NCBI GenBank assembly: GCA_900769545.1
Contig: CAAGGZ010000151.1
Coordinates: forward strand, 1 to 37,136
DNA: 37,136 nt
Source of the DNA: Clostridia bacterium
GTDB lineage: Bacteria; Bacillota; Clostridia; Christensenellales; Borkfalkiaceae
Reading direction: 5' to 3'
Below, in pieces: positions 1 to 7,150 of this stretch (position 1 is its first letter; every line of letters begins with the position of its first letter). Both the position numbers and the translations under genes were made by a program. The notes below the pieces were generated by a model. That model was not told where the DNA came from. It worked only from the letters and a program-made list of their open reading frames with translations, and did no database searches.

Positions 1-80
1 AACTGTTCGCGCTCGTTGGCGTCGATTACGGACTGAAAATCCGTACCGCCGCCCGATGCGAATACCGCTATTTTTTTCAT
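1..80 (-). CDS. purN: Phosphoribosylglycinamide formyltransferase PurN (N-terminal fragment)
   Basis: Only the first 26 codons are inside the window; the rest lies beyond the left edge. PurN transfers a formyl group from 10-formyl-THF to GAR, step 3 of IMP synthesis, in the cytoplasm. The visible start reads MKKIAVFASGGGTDFQSVID, which fits the beta-strand plus phosphate-binding loop (family pattern SGxGSNxQ) at the PurN N-terminus. Its ATG overlaps the purM stop by four bases (ATGA), so translational coupling is likely. The position after purM matches the usual Gram-positive order purF-M-N. The identification rests on a short stretch plus context. Confidence 0.85.
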   Translation of the reverse strand, partial: MKKIAVFASGGGTDFQSVIDANEREQ

Positions 81-1102
81 TTTAAAATCACGCCTTTACC
101 TGCTACCGTCTTACCGATAACAACCACTTCTTCGCCCGTGGCTTTCAACGACTCCATTGCCGCTTCTACGTTTTCGGGAGCTACGCAAACAACCATACCG
201 ATACCCATATTAAAGGTATTGTAAATTTGCTCGTCCGTGATACCTGCGCGCTGCTGCATTACCTTGAATACAGGAGGAACTTCGTAGGAATCCTTTTGAA
301 TTTCCGCGCCTACGCCCTCAGGCAAAATTCTGGGAATATTTTCGATAAAGCCGCCGCCCGTAATGTGCGCGATACCTTTCACTGCTACCTTTTCAATCAA
401 GGTGAGAATGCTCTTTACGTAAATTCTCGTAGGCTTCAACAAAACTTCCGCAGCCGTCGCGCCGAGCTGTTCGTCATACGCTTCCAACGCCGCTTTGTCC
501 TCGTCGCCAAAGAGCTTTCTAACGAGCGAATATCCATTGGAGTGTACGCCCGTGGATTTCAAACCAATCAACACGTCGCCGGGAACAATGGACTTGCCGT
601 TGATTACCTTTTTCTTATCTACGATACCTACGGCAAAGCCTGCAAGATCGTATTCTCCATCGGGATAGAAGCCGGGCATTTCCGCCGTTTCACCGCCGAT
701 AAGCGCGCAGCCTGCCTGACGACAACCCTCTGCGATACCCTTTACTACTTCCGCTTCCGATTCGGGATACAATCTGCCGCAAGCGTAATAATCAAGGAAA
801 AACAAGGGTTTTGCGCCCTGACAAACAATATCGTTTACACACATTGCCACTGCGTCGATACCGATGGTGTCGTGCTTTTCAAGCAAGAATGCGTATTTGA
901 GCTTCGTACCAACGCCGTCCGTACCGGCAACCAAAACGGGCTCTTCCATTTTCTCGCCTGCAATGGAATAGAATCCTCCAAACGAACCCAAATCCCCGAT
1001 AACGTTACTGTCATACGTGGATTTTACGTGTTTTTTCATAAGGTCTACGGCTTTATAACCTCTGGTTACGTCTACACCGCTGTCTTTATAAGAAATTGCC
1101 AT
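77..1102 (-). CDS. purM: Phosphoribosylformylglycinamidine cyclo-ligase (AIR synthetase) PurM
   Basis: PurM closes FGAM to aminoimidazole ribotide with ATP, step 5 of purine synthesis, in the cytoplasm. The product is 341 residues, the normal family length. It opens with the family signature SYKDSGVDVTRGYKAVDLMK. The GDLGSFGGFY segment follows, and GTDGVGTKLKYA (about 61-72) and ALIGGETAEMPGFY (about 134-147) are the hallmark ATP/substrate loops. ITGGGFIENIPRILP is the conserved C-terminal-domain motif. The start has a good ribosome site (CGGAGG about 9 nt upstream). It lies 15 bases after purF and overlaps purN by four bases, so it is inside one pur operon. Nothing looks broken. Confidence 0.97.
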   Translation of the reverse strand: MAISYKDSGVDVTRGYKAVDLMKKHVKSTYDSNVIGDLGSFGGFYSIAGEKMEEPVLVAGTDGVGTKLKYAFLLEKHDTIGIDAVAMCVNDIVCQGAKPLFFLDYYACGRLYPESEAEVVKGIAEGCRQAGCALIGGETAEMPGFYPDGEYDLAGFAVGIVDKKKVINGKSIVPGDVLIGLKSTGVHSNGYSLVRKLFGDEDKAALEAYDEQLGATAAEVLLKPTRIYVKSILTLIEKVAVKGIAHITGGGFIENIPRILPEGVGAEIQKDSYEVPPVFKVMQQRAGITDEQIYNTFNMGIGMVVCVAPENVEAAMESLKATGEEVVVIGKTVAGKGVILK

Positions 1103-1117
1103 ATCTGTTTTCCTCCG

Positions 1118-2530
1118 TTAATTCTTGTTTTCGGAAATCTTCAAATCATATTTATTGATTTCCACCGTTTCGGGTATATCCGTGGGATAGTTGCCGTCAA
1201 AGCACGCTTTGCAGTACCCCTTGCACGTTCCCGAACAACCCAGCTCCGTGACGTTTTCCAAAGGCAGGAAACCCACCGAATCCGCACCGAACATTTTCGC
1301 CATTTCCTTTGCGCTGTACTTGCACGCAATCAGTTCTTCCTTAGAGCCAATGTCCGTACCGTAATAGCAAGGATTGAGAAATTCGGGCGCAGAAGAACGA
1401 ATGTGAATCTCTTTCGCGCCTGCTTCTCTTAAAAGCTTAACCACTCGAACACAGGTCGTACCTCTGACAATGGAGTCGTCCACGAGAATGACTCGCTTGC
1501 CCTTCACCGTTTCTTCCACGGGGTTGAGTTTGATTTTCACTTTATCTTCTCGAACGTTTTGACCGGGGTCGATGAACGTTCTGCCAATGTATTTATTTTT
1601 GATAAGCCCGAGCCCATAAGGAATCCCCGACTCCTCCGCGTACCCAATCGCTGCGTCAATCCCCGAATCGGGCGCGCCGATGACAACGTCCGCTTCCACA
1701 GGATGCGCCTTAGCAAGGAAAACGCCTGCGCGTTTTCGGGCAAGGTGTACCGAACAGCCGTTGATGACCGAGTCCGGTCTTGCCGTGTATAAGTACTCAA
1801 ACACGCAAAGGCGTTCGGGCACTTTACCGCAATGGTCTCGAATACAGTTGACTCCCTCTTTTGAGAATACAACGATTTCACCGGGCTCGATTTCACGAAT
1901 GAACTTTGCGCCTACGGTATTGAGCGCGCAAGACTCGCTTGCGACAACGTATTCGCCGTCCCCTCTCATACCATAGCAGAGCGGATGCAAACCGTGCTCG
2001 TCACGCGCCGCAATAAGTTTCTGCGGAGACATAACCAAAAGCGAATAACCGCCTTTAATACGCTCCATCGCCTTACTGATTGCCGCCTCTGTCGAAGGCG
2101 CGGTCAAACGAGCTTTCGTAATCATATAAGCGATAACTTCAATTTCGTTGGACGTATGGAAGATTGCGCCCTCAAGCTCTAACTCCCGTCTAAGTTCACC
2201 GTAATTAACGAGACCGCCGTCATGCGAAAGAGCAATTCTCCCCTTGATATGATTGACGAGCATAGGCTCGGCATTGAGTCTGTCCTTTGTACCGCTCGTA
2301 CCGTAACGCACGTTACCAAGCGCCATTTGACCTTTCCCGAGTGCTTCCAAATTTCGGGGCGTAAACACTTCGTTGACTATCCCTGAGTCTTTATATGCGT
2401 GAAACACACCGTCGTCGTTGACAACGATACCGCTGGAAGCCTGCCCTCTGTGCTGCAAGGCGTAAAGCCCGTAATAAGCGCTAGAGGCAACGTCTTCCGT
2501 ATTCAGACCGAAAATCCCGAAAACTGCCAT
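1118..2530 (-). CDS. purF: Amidophosphoribosyltransferase PurF, Fe-S type, with degenerate glutaminase site
   Basis: PurF makes phosphoribosylamine from PRPP and glutamine, the first committed purine step. The product is 470 residues, the usual length. The PRTase half looks intact: PRPP loop VILVDDSIVRGTT at about 347-359, APDSGIDAAIGYA at 286-298, and a B. subtilis-like set of candidate Fe-S cysteines (C242, C388, C440, C443). The N-terminal Ntn glutaminase half is odd. It begins MAVFGIFG where active enzymes have the catalytic Cys-Gly (CG-V/I-F/V-G). The oxyanion-loop motif HNGN is HDGG (103-106), and the usual TSSDTEV is TSNEIEV. The fold markers LQHRGQ (25-30) and RYGTSGT remain. No upstream in-frame start supplies a Cys, because a stop lies six codons upstream. 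Function as an ammonia-dependent PRTase, or with a partner amidase, is inferred. Start: GGGAG about 9 nt upstream, directly after purC. Confidence 0.92.
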   Translation of the reverse strand: MAVFGIFGLNTEDVASSAYYGLYALQHRGQASSGIVVNDDGVFHAYKDSGIVNEVFTPRNLEALGKGQMALGNVRYGTSGTKDRLNAEPMLVNHIKGRIALSHDGGLVNYGELRRELELEGAIFHTSNEIEVIAYMITKARLTAPSTEAAISKAMERIKGGYSLLVMSPQKLIAARDEHGLHPLCYGMRGDGEYVVASESCALNTVGAKFIREIEPGEIVVFSKEGVNCIRDHCGKVPERLCVFEYLYTARPDSVINGCSVHLARKRAGVFLAKAHPVEADVVIGAPDSGIDAAIGYAEESGIPYGLGLIKNKYIGRTFIDPGQNVREDKVKIKLNPVEETVKGKRVILVDDSIVRGTTCVRVVKLLREAGAKEIHIRSSAPEFLNPCYYGTDIGSKEELIACKYSAKEMAKMFGADSVGFLPLENVTELGCSGTCKGYCKACFDGNYPTDIPETVEINKYDLKISENKN

Positions 2531-2534
2531 GGAT

Positions 2535-3245
2535 TTACGCTCCCATCAATCTGCGCATCATTTCTTGGTAAGCGCCTTCCACGCCGCCAAGATCACGACG
2601 GAAACGGTCTTTATCCAGCTTTTCTCCCGTAGTAGAATCCCAGAAACGGCAGGTATCGGGCGAGATTTCGTCTGCGAGAACGATTTCTCCGTCTGCGGTT
2701 TTACCAAATTCGATTTTGAAATCAACGAGGGTTACGTTGAGCTTCTTGAAATATTCTTTCAATACTTCGTTGATTTTGAATGCCATAGATTTTACGAGCG
2801 CGATTTCATCTTTGGTTGCAAGCCCAAGAGCCAATGCGTGATACTCGTTGAGAAGAGGGTCGCCCAAGTCGTCGTTTTTATAGGAAAACTCGATGGTGGG
2901 TTCTGCGAAAACGATACCCTCTTTTACCCCGTAATGTTTTGCAAAAGAACCTGCGGAAATGTTACGAATAATAACTTCCAAGGGCAAAATGGAAACCTTT
3001 TTCACAACCGTTTCGCGGTCGGAGAGTTCCTCTACGAAATGGGTTTTTACGCCTTCTTTTTCAAGAATCTGCATAAGGAAATTGCTCATTTTATTGTTAA
3101 TAACGCCCTTGCCTTCAATCGTACCTTTTTTCAAACCGTTGAACGCCGTTGCGTCGTCTTTGTAGGATACGATTACGAGATTCTTATCCGCCGTTGCGAA
3201 TACCTTTTTTGCCTTGCCTTCATAAAGCTGTTCTTTCTTTTCCAT
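2535..3245 (-). CDS. purC: SAICAR synthetase PurC
   Basis: PurC ligates aspartate to CAIR with ATP, giving SAICAR, in the cytoplasm. The 236-residue length is that of the short bacterial single-domain enzyme. The signature LYEGKAKKVF (7-16) forms the ATP-binding strand-loop. PLEVIIRNISAGSFAKHYG is the classic PurC motif, and DEISPDTCRFWD is the conserved substrate/metal segment near the C-terminus. The start is preceded by GGAG 8 bases upstream. The stop is four bases before the purF ATG. It follows purE after an unusual 227-base gap that carries repeats, but no convincing terminator or promoter was seen there, so it probably belongs to the purE transcript. Confidence 0.97.
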   Translation of the reverse strand: MEKKEQLYEGKAKKVFATADKNLVIVSYKDDATAFNGLKKGTIEGKGVINNKMSNFLMQILEKEGVKTHFVEELSDRETVVKKVSILPLEVIIRNISAGSFAKHYGVKEGIVFAEPTIEFSYKNDDLGDPLLNEYHALALGLATKDEIALVKSMAFKINEVLKEYFKKLNVTLVDFKIEFGKTADGEIVLADEISPDTCRFWDSTTGEKLDKDRFRRDLGGVEGAYQEMMRRLMGA

Positions 3246-3309
3246 GATTGTATCTCCGTAAAAATTTATTTTTTCTTATACTGAATTTTTATTCCACAAT
3301 TTTGCATTT

Positions 3310-3425
3310 TTATCAACCGCTATCGCAGTAGTAGCGCAAGCAGAGCTTGCTTTGGTGGGGCTTCTTTTGCAAGGGCTTCCGCCCCTGCACCCTGACAAGA
3401 AACTGAGTTTCTTGACTTCCTACCT
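3310..3425. repeat. REP-like chain of small palindromes between purE and purC
   Basis: This stretch holds several short inverted repeats in a row: CAAGAAACTGAGTTTCTTG, GGGGC with GCCCC-like arms, and GCAAGCAGAGCTTGC. They are far more GC-rich than the flanking intergenic bases. No reading frame or U-tract accompanies them. They resemble a dispersed intergenic palindromic element, but no second copy is visible here, so repeat status is inferred. Confidence 0.4.
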
Positions 3426-3432
3426 TACCTTA

Positions 3433-3472
3433 ATTTCGCATTTTGCATTTTGCATTTCGCATTTTGCATTTT
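3433..3472. repeat. Heptamer tandem repeat, copy in purE-purC gap
   Basis: On the minus strand, degenerate units of (A/G)TGC(A/G)AA run for about five copies immediately after the purE stop, ending in ATTAAGG. Related arrays occur at 4333-4371 and 7106-7150, and a single unit occurs at 3292-3310. No coding or terminator role is evident. Confidence 0.8.
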
Positions 3473-3961
3473 TTAAAGCATTTCCTGCAATGCTTTGTCG
3501 TCTGCGTTAATCTTCTCCCTCATCGTTGCTTTGTACGCCGCAAGCTGCGCTTCGATTTCGGGGTATTTGATTCCTAAAATTTGAAGAGCCAACAACCCTG
3601 CATTTTCGCCGCCGTTGACGCCGACTGTCGCAACGGGAATCCCCGAAGGCATCTGCACGATGGAAAGCAAGCTGTCCAAACCGCCCATCATATCCGTTTT
3701 TACAGGCAAACCGATAACGGGAAGCGTCGTGAGCGCCGCAATCACGCCGCCAAGGTGCGCCGCTTTGCCTGCCGCGCAAATGAGCACTTCGATACCGTTG
3801 CTCCTTGCGTTTGCCGCAAATTCATGCGCTTCATCGGGGGTGCGGTGCGCGGAAATAACGCGGACTTCCGTTTCCACACCAAACTTTTGAAGAATTGCAA
3901 CTGCAGGTTTTACTACGTCGAAATCCGACTTACTGCCCATTAAAATACCGACTTTACTCAT
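3473..3961 (-). CDS. purE: N5-carboxyaminoimidazole ribonucleotide mutase PurE
   Basis: PurE class I interconverts N5-CAIR and CAIR. The 162 residues match the class I length. MGSKSDFDV (8-16) binds the nucleotide phosphate and SAHRTPDE (37-44) contains the conserved catalytic His. AAHLGGVIAALTTLPVIGLPV is the family C-terminal signature. The start is chosen at the ATG giving MSKVGILMGS because AAGGAG sits 7-8 bases upstream. A longer in-frame reading to about 4066 would run through a terminator stem. No purK is visible in the window. It is the first gene of the pur operon and follows a leader of about 220 nt with two terminator-like hairpins, so transcription is probably attenuated. Confidence 0.96.
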   Translation of the reverse strand: MSKVGILMGSKSDFDVVKPAVAILQKFGVETEVRVISAHRTPDEAHEFAANARSNGIEVLICAAGKAAHLGGVIAALTTLPVIGLPVKTDMMGGLDSLLSIVQMPSGIPVATVGVNGGENAGLLALQILGIKYPEIEAQLAAYKATMREKINADDKALQEML

Positions 3962-3978
3962 TTGTGTTCTCCTTAAAT

Positions 3979-4006
3979 AAAAAAAGCGCAGACCGTCAGG
4001 TCGCAC
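3979..4006 (-). terminator. Rho-independent terminator just upstream of purE (attenuator)
   Basis: The minus strand reads a stem GTGCG-ACC with loop TGAC and GGT-C-TGCGC (one bulged C), followed directly by seven T. It ends only about 18 bases before the purE start codon and just upstream of its ribosome site. A terminator between promoter and first gene implies conditional read-through, as in riboswitch or leader-peptide attenuation. Confidence 0.75.
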
Positions 4007-4127
4007 TCTTACTGTCGTTATAATTGTTGGAAAAAAGCACGCTATACGCCCCCAAAAAAGCCGCACCTAATTTCAGTGCGGAATACGTATAAGCTACGTA
4101 GTTTCCTGCTTTTGGTATGCGTTTCAT
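3996..4127 (-). CDS. Possible 43-codon leader ORF upstream of purE
   Basis: An ATG at 4127, with GAGG about 5 bases upstream, opens 43 codons: MKRIPKAGNYVAYTYSALKL, then a hydrophobic stretch GAAFLGAYSVLFS and a polar tail ending SKSAT. The second half could span a membrane. The frame contains the first hairpin and stops within the purE-proximal terminator stem, so translation could affect termination. I do not recognise it. It could also be a chance frame in a structured leader RNA, since the DNA is constrained by hairpins. Confidence 0.35.
   Translation of the reverse strand: MKRIPKAGNYVAYTYSALKLGAAFLGAYSVLFSNNYNDSKSAT
4054..4081 (-). terminator. Second terminator-like hairpin in the purE leader
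   Basis: The minus strand has CCGCAC, a 9-nt loop and GTGCGG, followed by CTTTTTT. It lies about 75 bases upstream of the purE-proximal terminator, in the same leader. It could be a tandem attenuator, or part of a ligand-binding fold instead. Confidence 0.5.
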
Positions 4128-4185
4128 AAGCAACCTCATAAATGCCCGATCTTATTTCGCCTTTTTCCACCCGCCAACTATTTAT

Positions 4186-4214
4186 ATTGTAACAAAAAAA
4201 CACAAAAAAAGCAA
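4186..4214 (-). promoter_or_regulatory. Sigma-A promoter of the pur operon
   Basis: TTGCTT (4209-4214), a 17-nt T-rich spacer and TACAAT (4186-4191) on the minus strand. The expected start near 4179 gives a leader of roughly 218 nt before purE. Confidence 0.75.
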
Positions 4215-4295
4215 TACTTAGAAAGAAATTTTTAACGCAAATTTTCTTTGTAAATTTTTCACAAGAAAATGTGAATTTTTGTTATGTTTAGAAAA

Positions 4296-4320
4296 GTCAC
4301 GGCGATTTCCTCGCCGTGAC
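4296..4320 (-). terminator. Terminator after the MATE exporter gene
   Basis: A perfect 10-bp stem GTCACGGCGA / TCGCCGTGAC with a 5-nt loop, followed on the minus strand by TTTTCTAAA. It lies about 50 bases after the MATE stop and ends the cytidylate-kinase-like/MATE operon. Confidence 0.85.
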
Positions 4321-4332
4321 CACTTTTAATCC

Positions 4333-4371
4333 TTCCACAATTTTGCACTTTGCATTTTGCATTTTGCATTT
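4333..4371. repeat. Heptamer tandem repeat after the MATE gene
   Basis: Four or so units of (A/G)TGCAAA on the minus strand, ending ATTGTGGAA. The same end sequence, CACAATTTTGCA on the plus strand, also occurs as a single unit near 3294-3305. It directly abuts the MATE stop codon. Confidence 0.8.
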
Positions 4372-4372
4372 A

Positions 4373-5701
4373 TCAATACTTATATCTCTTTCTATAACAA
4401 ATCAACAACAAAACCGTAACAAGCAACGCCAACAGTTCCCCAACGACAACCGAGCCCCAAATCCCGTCCGAGCCAATCACCAACGGCAACAACAAAACCG
4501 CGCCGACTTGGAATACCACCGTCCTCAAAAAGGAAATGAGCGCCGAAGCAAACCCGTTGTTTAACGCCGTAAAAAAGGACGAACCCAATATCCCGAATCC
4601 GCAGAATAAAAACGAGAACGAGAACACGAAAAACGCCCGCAAAGTAAGCGTAAACAGCGCCTCGTCATACGCTACGAATATGTGCGCAAACGGCTTGGAT
4701 AAAAGCTCTGCCCCCACAAACATCACGATAGACGTCACTCCGATGATAACGAGGCTTTTTTTCATGAGGCTTTTCAGCTCCGCATAATTTTGCGCGCCGT
4801 AATGGTATCCGATAACGGGAGCCGTCCCCACCGAATACCCGATGAATACGGATAAGAATACCATATTTACATACATCAACACGCCGTATGCCGCCACCCC
4901 GTTTTCAGGTTCGTAACGCATCAACTGCGCGTTATAGAGCATCGCCACAAGGGACATAGAAATCTGCGAGAGAAGCTCTGACGAGCCGTTTGTACACGCC
5001 TTCCACAAAGCTTTGCCGTCAAAGCTTGTCCGCCCCAACCGAAGCAAGCTTGTATTCTTGCTAAAGAAATAGAACAAAGGCACTACGCCGCCGACTGTTT
5101 GGCTGAGCGCCGTTGCCGCCGCCGCGCCTGCAACCCCCCAATGGAACACACCGACAAGCAAGGCGTCCAAAGCAATATTGGTACAGCCTGCCCCAATCGT
5201 TACCCAAAGCCCCATTTGCGGCTTCTCTGCCGTAACGAAAAGGCTCTGAAATTCAAACTGTAACATATACATGGGGAGCGCGCAAAGCAAGATTTTTCCA
5301 TAGCGCACGCTCAGCTCCAGCATTTCGCCTTCTGCGCCAAGCAATTTCGCAATCGGACGCACAAGAAACGTCCCGCCCACGCCAATGACAATGCCGCATA
5401 AAACGGTAAGGTAGACAAATAACGCAAACAACTTGTTCGCTTTTTTATGCTCGCCTTCTCCGAGCGTTTTGGAAATCAACGCGCTGCCGCCCGAGCCAAA
5501 CATAAAGCCCACCGCGCCCAAAACCATCACAAAAGGCCAAATAAAATTAACGGCGGTGAATGCTTCTTTCCCTGCGAAATTGGAAACAAAAAATCCGTCT
5601 ACAACCCCATAAATCGAGGTAAAAATCATCATAACAATAGACGGGAGCGTGAATCGCAACAGCTTTTTATACGTAAAATGGTCGGATAGCTTTATCGTCA
5701 C
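4373..5701 (-). CDS. MATE family multidrug/cation efflux transporter
   Basis: A 442-residue integral membrane protein with about 12 predicted hydrophobic segments, the normal length for MATE (NorM/DinF-like) antiporters that export drugs or metabolites using Na+ or H+ gradients. The N-terminal half has the family pattern LRFTLPSIVMMIFTSIYGVV then DGFFVSNFAG. It continues with GSGGSALISKTLGEGEHKKA and a second-half repeat around VGTAPVIGYHYGAQ. The ATG overlaps the stop of the upstream kinase-like gene (ATGA), so the two are coupled. The substrate cannot be inferred. Confidence 0.93.
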   Translation of the reverse strand: MTIKLSDHFTYKKLLRFTLPSIVMMIFTSIYGVVDGFFVSNFAGKEAFTAVNFIWPFVMVLGAVGFMFGSGGSALISKTLGEGEHKKANKLFALFVYLTVLCGIVIGVGGTFLVRPIAKLLGAEGEMLELSVRYGKILLCALPMYMLQFEFQSLFVTAEKPQMGLWVTIGAGCTNIALDALLVGVFHWGVAGAAAATALSQTVGGVVPLFYFFSKNTSLLRLGRTSFDGKALWKACTNGSSELLSQISMSLVAMLYNAQLMRYEPENGVAAYGVLMYVNMVFLSVFIGYSVGTAPVIGYHYGAQNYAELKSLMKKSLVIIGVTSIVMFVGAELLSKPFAHIFVAYDEALFTLTLRAFFVFSFSFLFCGFGILGSSFFTALNNGFASALISFLRTVVFQVGAVLLLPLVIGSDGIWGSVVVGELLALLVTVLLLICYRKRYKY

Positions 5702-6318
5702 TTCTGCACCTCAAACCAACGTTTAATAAACTCCGCAACAGCAGGCGTCAACTGTTTAATTTCCCAGCCCGTCGTATTGACGATAAGATGATAGGCTTGT
5801 CTTTCGCCCCAACCGCTGCCACTGATAATTTCACGCGTCTTTTCACGGTTTTTATCAATGCTCTTGATACGCTTTTCCATCTCTTTTTCCGAAAGTTTTT
5901 CGCCTTCCCCTGCGCGTTCTTTGCATCTTTGAAGCTTCGCCTGCATATCCGCGCAAACGAACACGTTAAACGGCTGATATTCTTCTAACAAAACGTCGGC
6001 GTTTCTGCCGACAATTACGCAATCTTGACCTAATTTTGCAATACTCTCCAAGACGCGTTTTTGCTCCAACAGCAAATCCGTATGCGCGGAAAACGTCGCC
6101 CCGAGCGTCACAAACGAATTGCGATAGGACAAAGGGAAATTGGGCAGAGCGCCACGTTCCAATGCCTTTTCTACGTAATTTTCGTCCAGTCCCTGTTTTT
6201 CGGCAATCGCCGTGATGATTTCCCTATCGTAATAAGCAAATCCCAAAACGTCCGCAAGACGTTTCCCGAGCTCCCTGCCGCCGCTACCGAACTCACGGCT
6301 GATTGTAATAATTTTCAT
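5698..6318 (-). CDS. Cytidylate kinase-like family protein
   Basis: 206 residues. The N-terminus MKIITISREFGSGGRELGKR contains the P-loop form (GSGGRELGK) of the cytidylate-kinase-like family common in Clostridia. YYDREIITAIAEKQGL and VIVGRNADVLL follow, with an Arg-rich lid near 150-165 (KRIKSIDKNREKTREI). Classical Cmk acts on CMP/dCMP, but this family's substrate is not established and true Cmk activity is inference only. It has its own strong promoter and is first in a two-gene operon with the MATE exporter; no functional link is obvious. Start: the ATG is preceded by GAGGTGAC. Confidence 0.88.
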   Translation of the reverse strand: MKIITISREFGSGGRELGKRLADVLGFAYYDREIITAIAEKQGLDENYVEKALERGALPNFPLSYRNSFVTLGATFSAHTDLLLEQKRVLESIAKLGQDCVIVGRNADVLLEEYQPFNVFVCADMQAKLQRCKERAGEGEKLSEKEMEKRIKSIDKNREKTREIISGSGWGERQAYHLIVNTTGWEIKQLTPAVAEFIKRWFEVQK

Positions 6319-6338
6319 ACGTCACCTCGCTACGGGAT

Positions 6339-6367
6339 ATTATAACGGTTTTCACCTATGAAGTCAA
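6339..6367 (-). promoter_or_regulatory. Sigma-A promoter of the kinase-like/MATE operon
   Basis: TTGACT (6362-6367), 17-nt spacer, TATAAT (6339-6344) on the minus strand; nearly consensus. It lies about 20 bases upstream of the start codon, giving a very short leader. Confidence 0.85.
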
Positions 6368-6390
6368 GAAAAACACTTACGCCAATAGGT

Positions 6391-6421
6391 AAAAAATAGC
6401 GAGCGTTGCCACACGCTCGCT
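6391..6421 (-). terminator. Terminator of upp
   Basis: Stem AGCGAGCGT / ACGCTCGCT (9 bp) with a 6-nt loop, followed on the minus strand by A then six T. It sits just after the upp stop and before the next promoter. Confidence 0.9.
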
Positions 6422-6429
6422 GTAAAATC

Positions 6430-7071
6430 TTATTTTGTACCGAACAATCGATCCCCTGCGTCCCCAAGCCCGGGTAAAATATAGCCGTTTTCATTGAGCT
6501 GTCTATCCAGCGTAGAAACGTACACTTTTACGTCGGGGTGCGTTTCCGCCACCTTCGAAACGCCCTCGGGCGCGCCGATAATCGCCATGAAACGGATATT
6601 CTTGCAACCGCGCTTTTTAAGCAGAGCAATGGCGTCGCAAGCGCTCCCACCCGTAGCCAACATGGGATCTACCAGGAGTAAAAATTTATCTTCGATTCCG
6701 TCAGGGAGCTTGCAATAATATTCCTTAGGCTCCAACGTTTCTTCGTCGCGGTACATACCGATATGCCCCACTCTTGCGCTGGGGAAAAGGCTCTGAATAC
6801 CGCTCACCATACCAAGCCCCGCGCGTAAAATGGGCACGATTGCCACGGCGTTGTCGGCAACAACGTTCTGCTGACAGGTTTCCAAGGGCGTTTTTACCGT
6901 TTTAACCACGGTAGGAACGCCTTCTTTAAAGCTCTCATACGTCATAAGCATAGTAATTTCTTCGATGAGCTCTCTAAAAATTTTCGTGGAAGTATTTTCA
7001 TCGCGCAGGATAGCGATTTTATGTTGAATCAAAGGGTGATTGAAAATCACAACGTTATCGTACTGTTTCAT
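6430..7071 (-). CDS. upp: Uracil phosphoribosyltransferase
   Basis: Upp salvages uracil with PRPP to UMP in the cytoplasm. The 213 residues are close to the usual 208-210. NHPLIQHKIAILRDENTSTK is the family start signature. VPILRAGLGMVSGI and the PRPP loop DPMLATGGSACDA (about 135-147) are intact, and the C-terminus has LNENGYILPGLGDAGDRLFG, the uracil-binding hallmark. The start is set at the ATG giving MKQYDN because AGAGGA lies about 7 bases upstream. A GTG nine codons earlier has no ribosome site. The gene is monocistronic, with its own promoter and terminator; its 5' leader contains a heptamer repeat. Confidence 0.97.
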   Translation of the reverse strand: MKQYDNVVIFNHPLIQHKIAILRDENTSTKIFRELIEEITMLMTYESFKEGVPTVVKTVKTPLETCQQNVVADNAVAIVPILRAGLGMVSGIQSLFPSARVGHIGMYRDEETLEPKEYYCKLPDGIEDKFLLLVDPMLATGGSACDAIALLKKRGCKNIRFMAIIGAPEGVSKVAETHPDVKVYVSTLDRQLNENGYILPGLGDAGDRLFGTK

Positions 7072-7105
7072 AATAATATCCTCTTTTATAATATTCACCG
7101 AAATT

Positions 7106-7150
7106 TCTCATTTCTAATTTCGCACTTCGCACTTCGCATTTCGCACTTTT
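7106..7150. repeat. Heptamer repeat in the upp leader
   Basis: Minus strand: four to five units of (A/G)TGCGAA, then degenerate ATTAGAAATGAGAAATT. It begins at the predicted transcription start and ends before the ribosome site, so this copy is transcribed as 5' UTR. Confidence 0.75.

Noticed and set aside
227..1432. Long open frame on the plus strand across purM and purF
   Set aside because: Its codons are the mirror of two well-conserved enzymes, it has no ribosome site, and its translation has no recognisable domain.
3473..4066. Longer PurE with 35 extra N-terminal residues
   Set aside because: The extension would run through the terminator stem; AAGGAG sits right before the internal ATG that gives the standard PurE N-terminus.
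3962..4180. Purine, PRPP or ZTP riboswitch in the purE leader
   Set aside because: None of the core consensus elements that I know could be placed convincingly, although GGCGGGTGGAA and CGGGCA fragments recall parts of the ZTP motif. Left as an unclassified leader.
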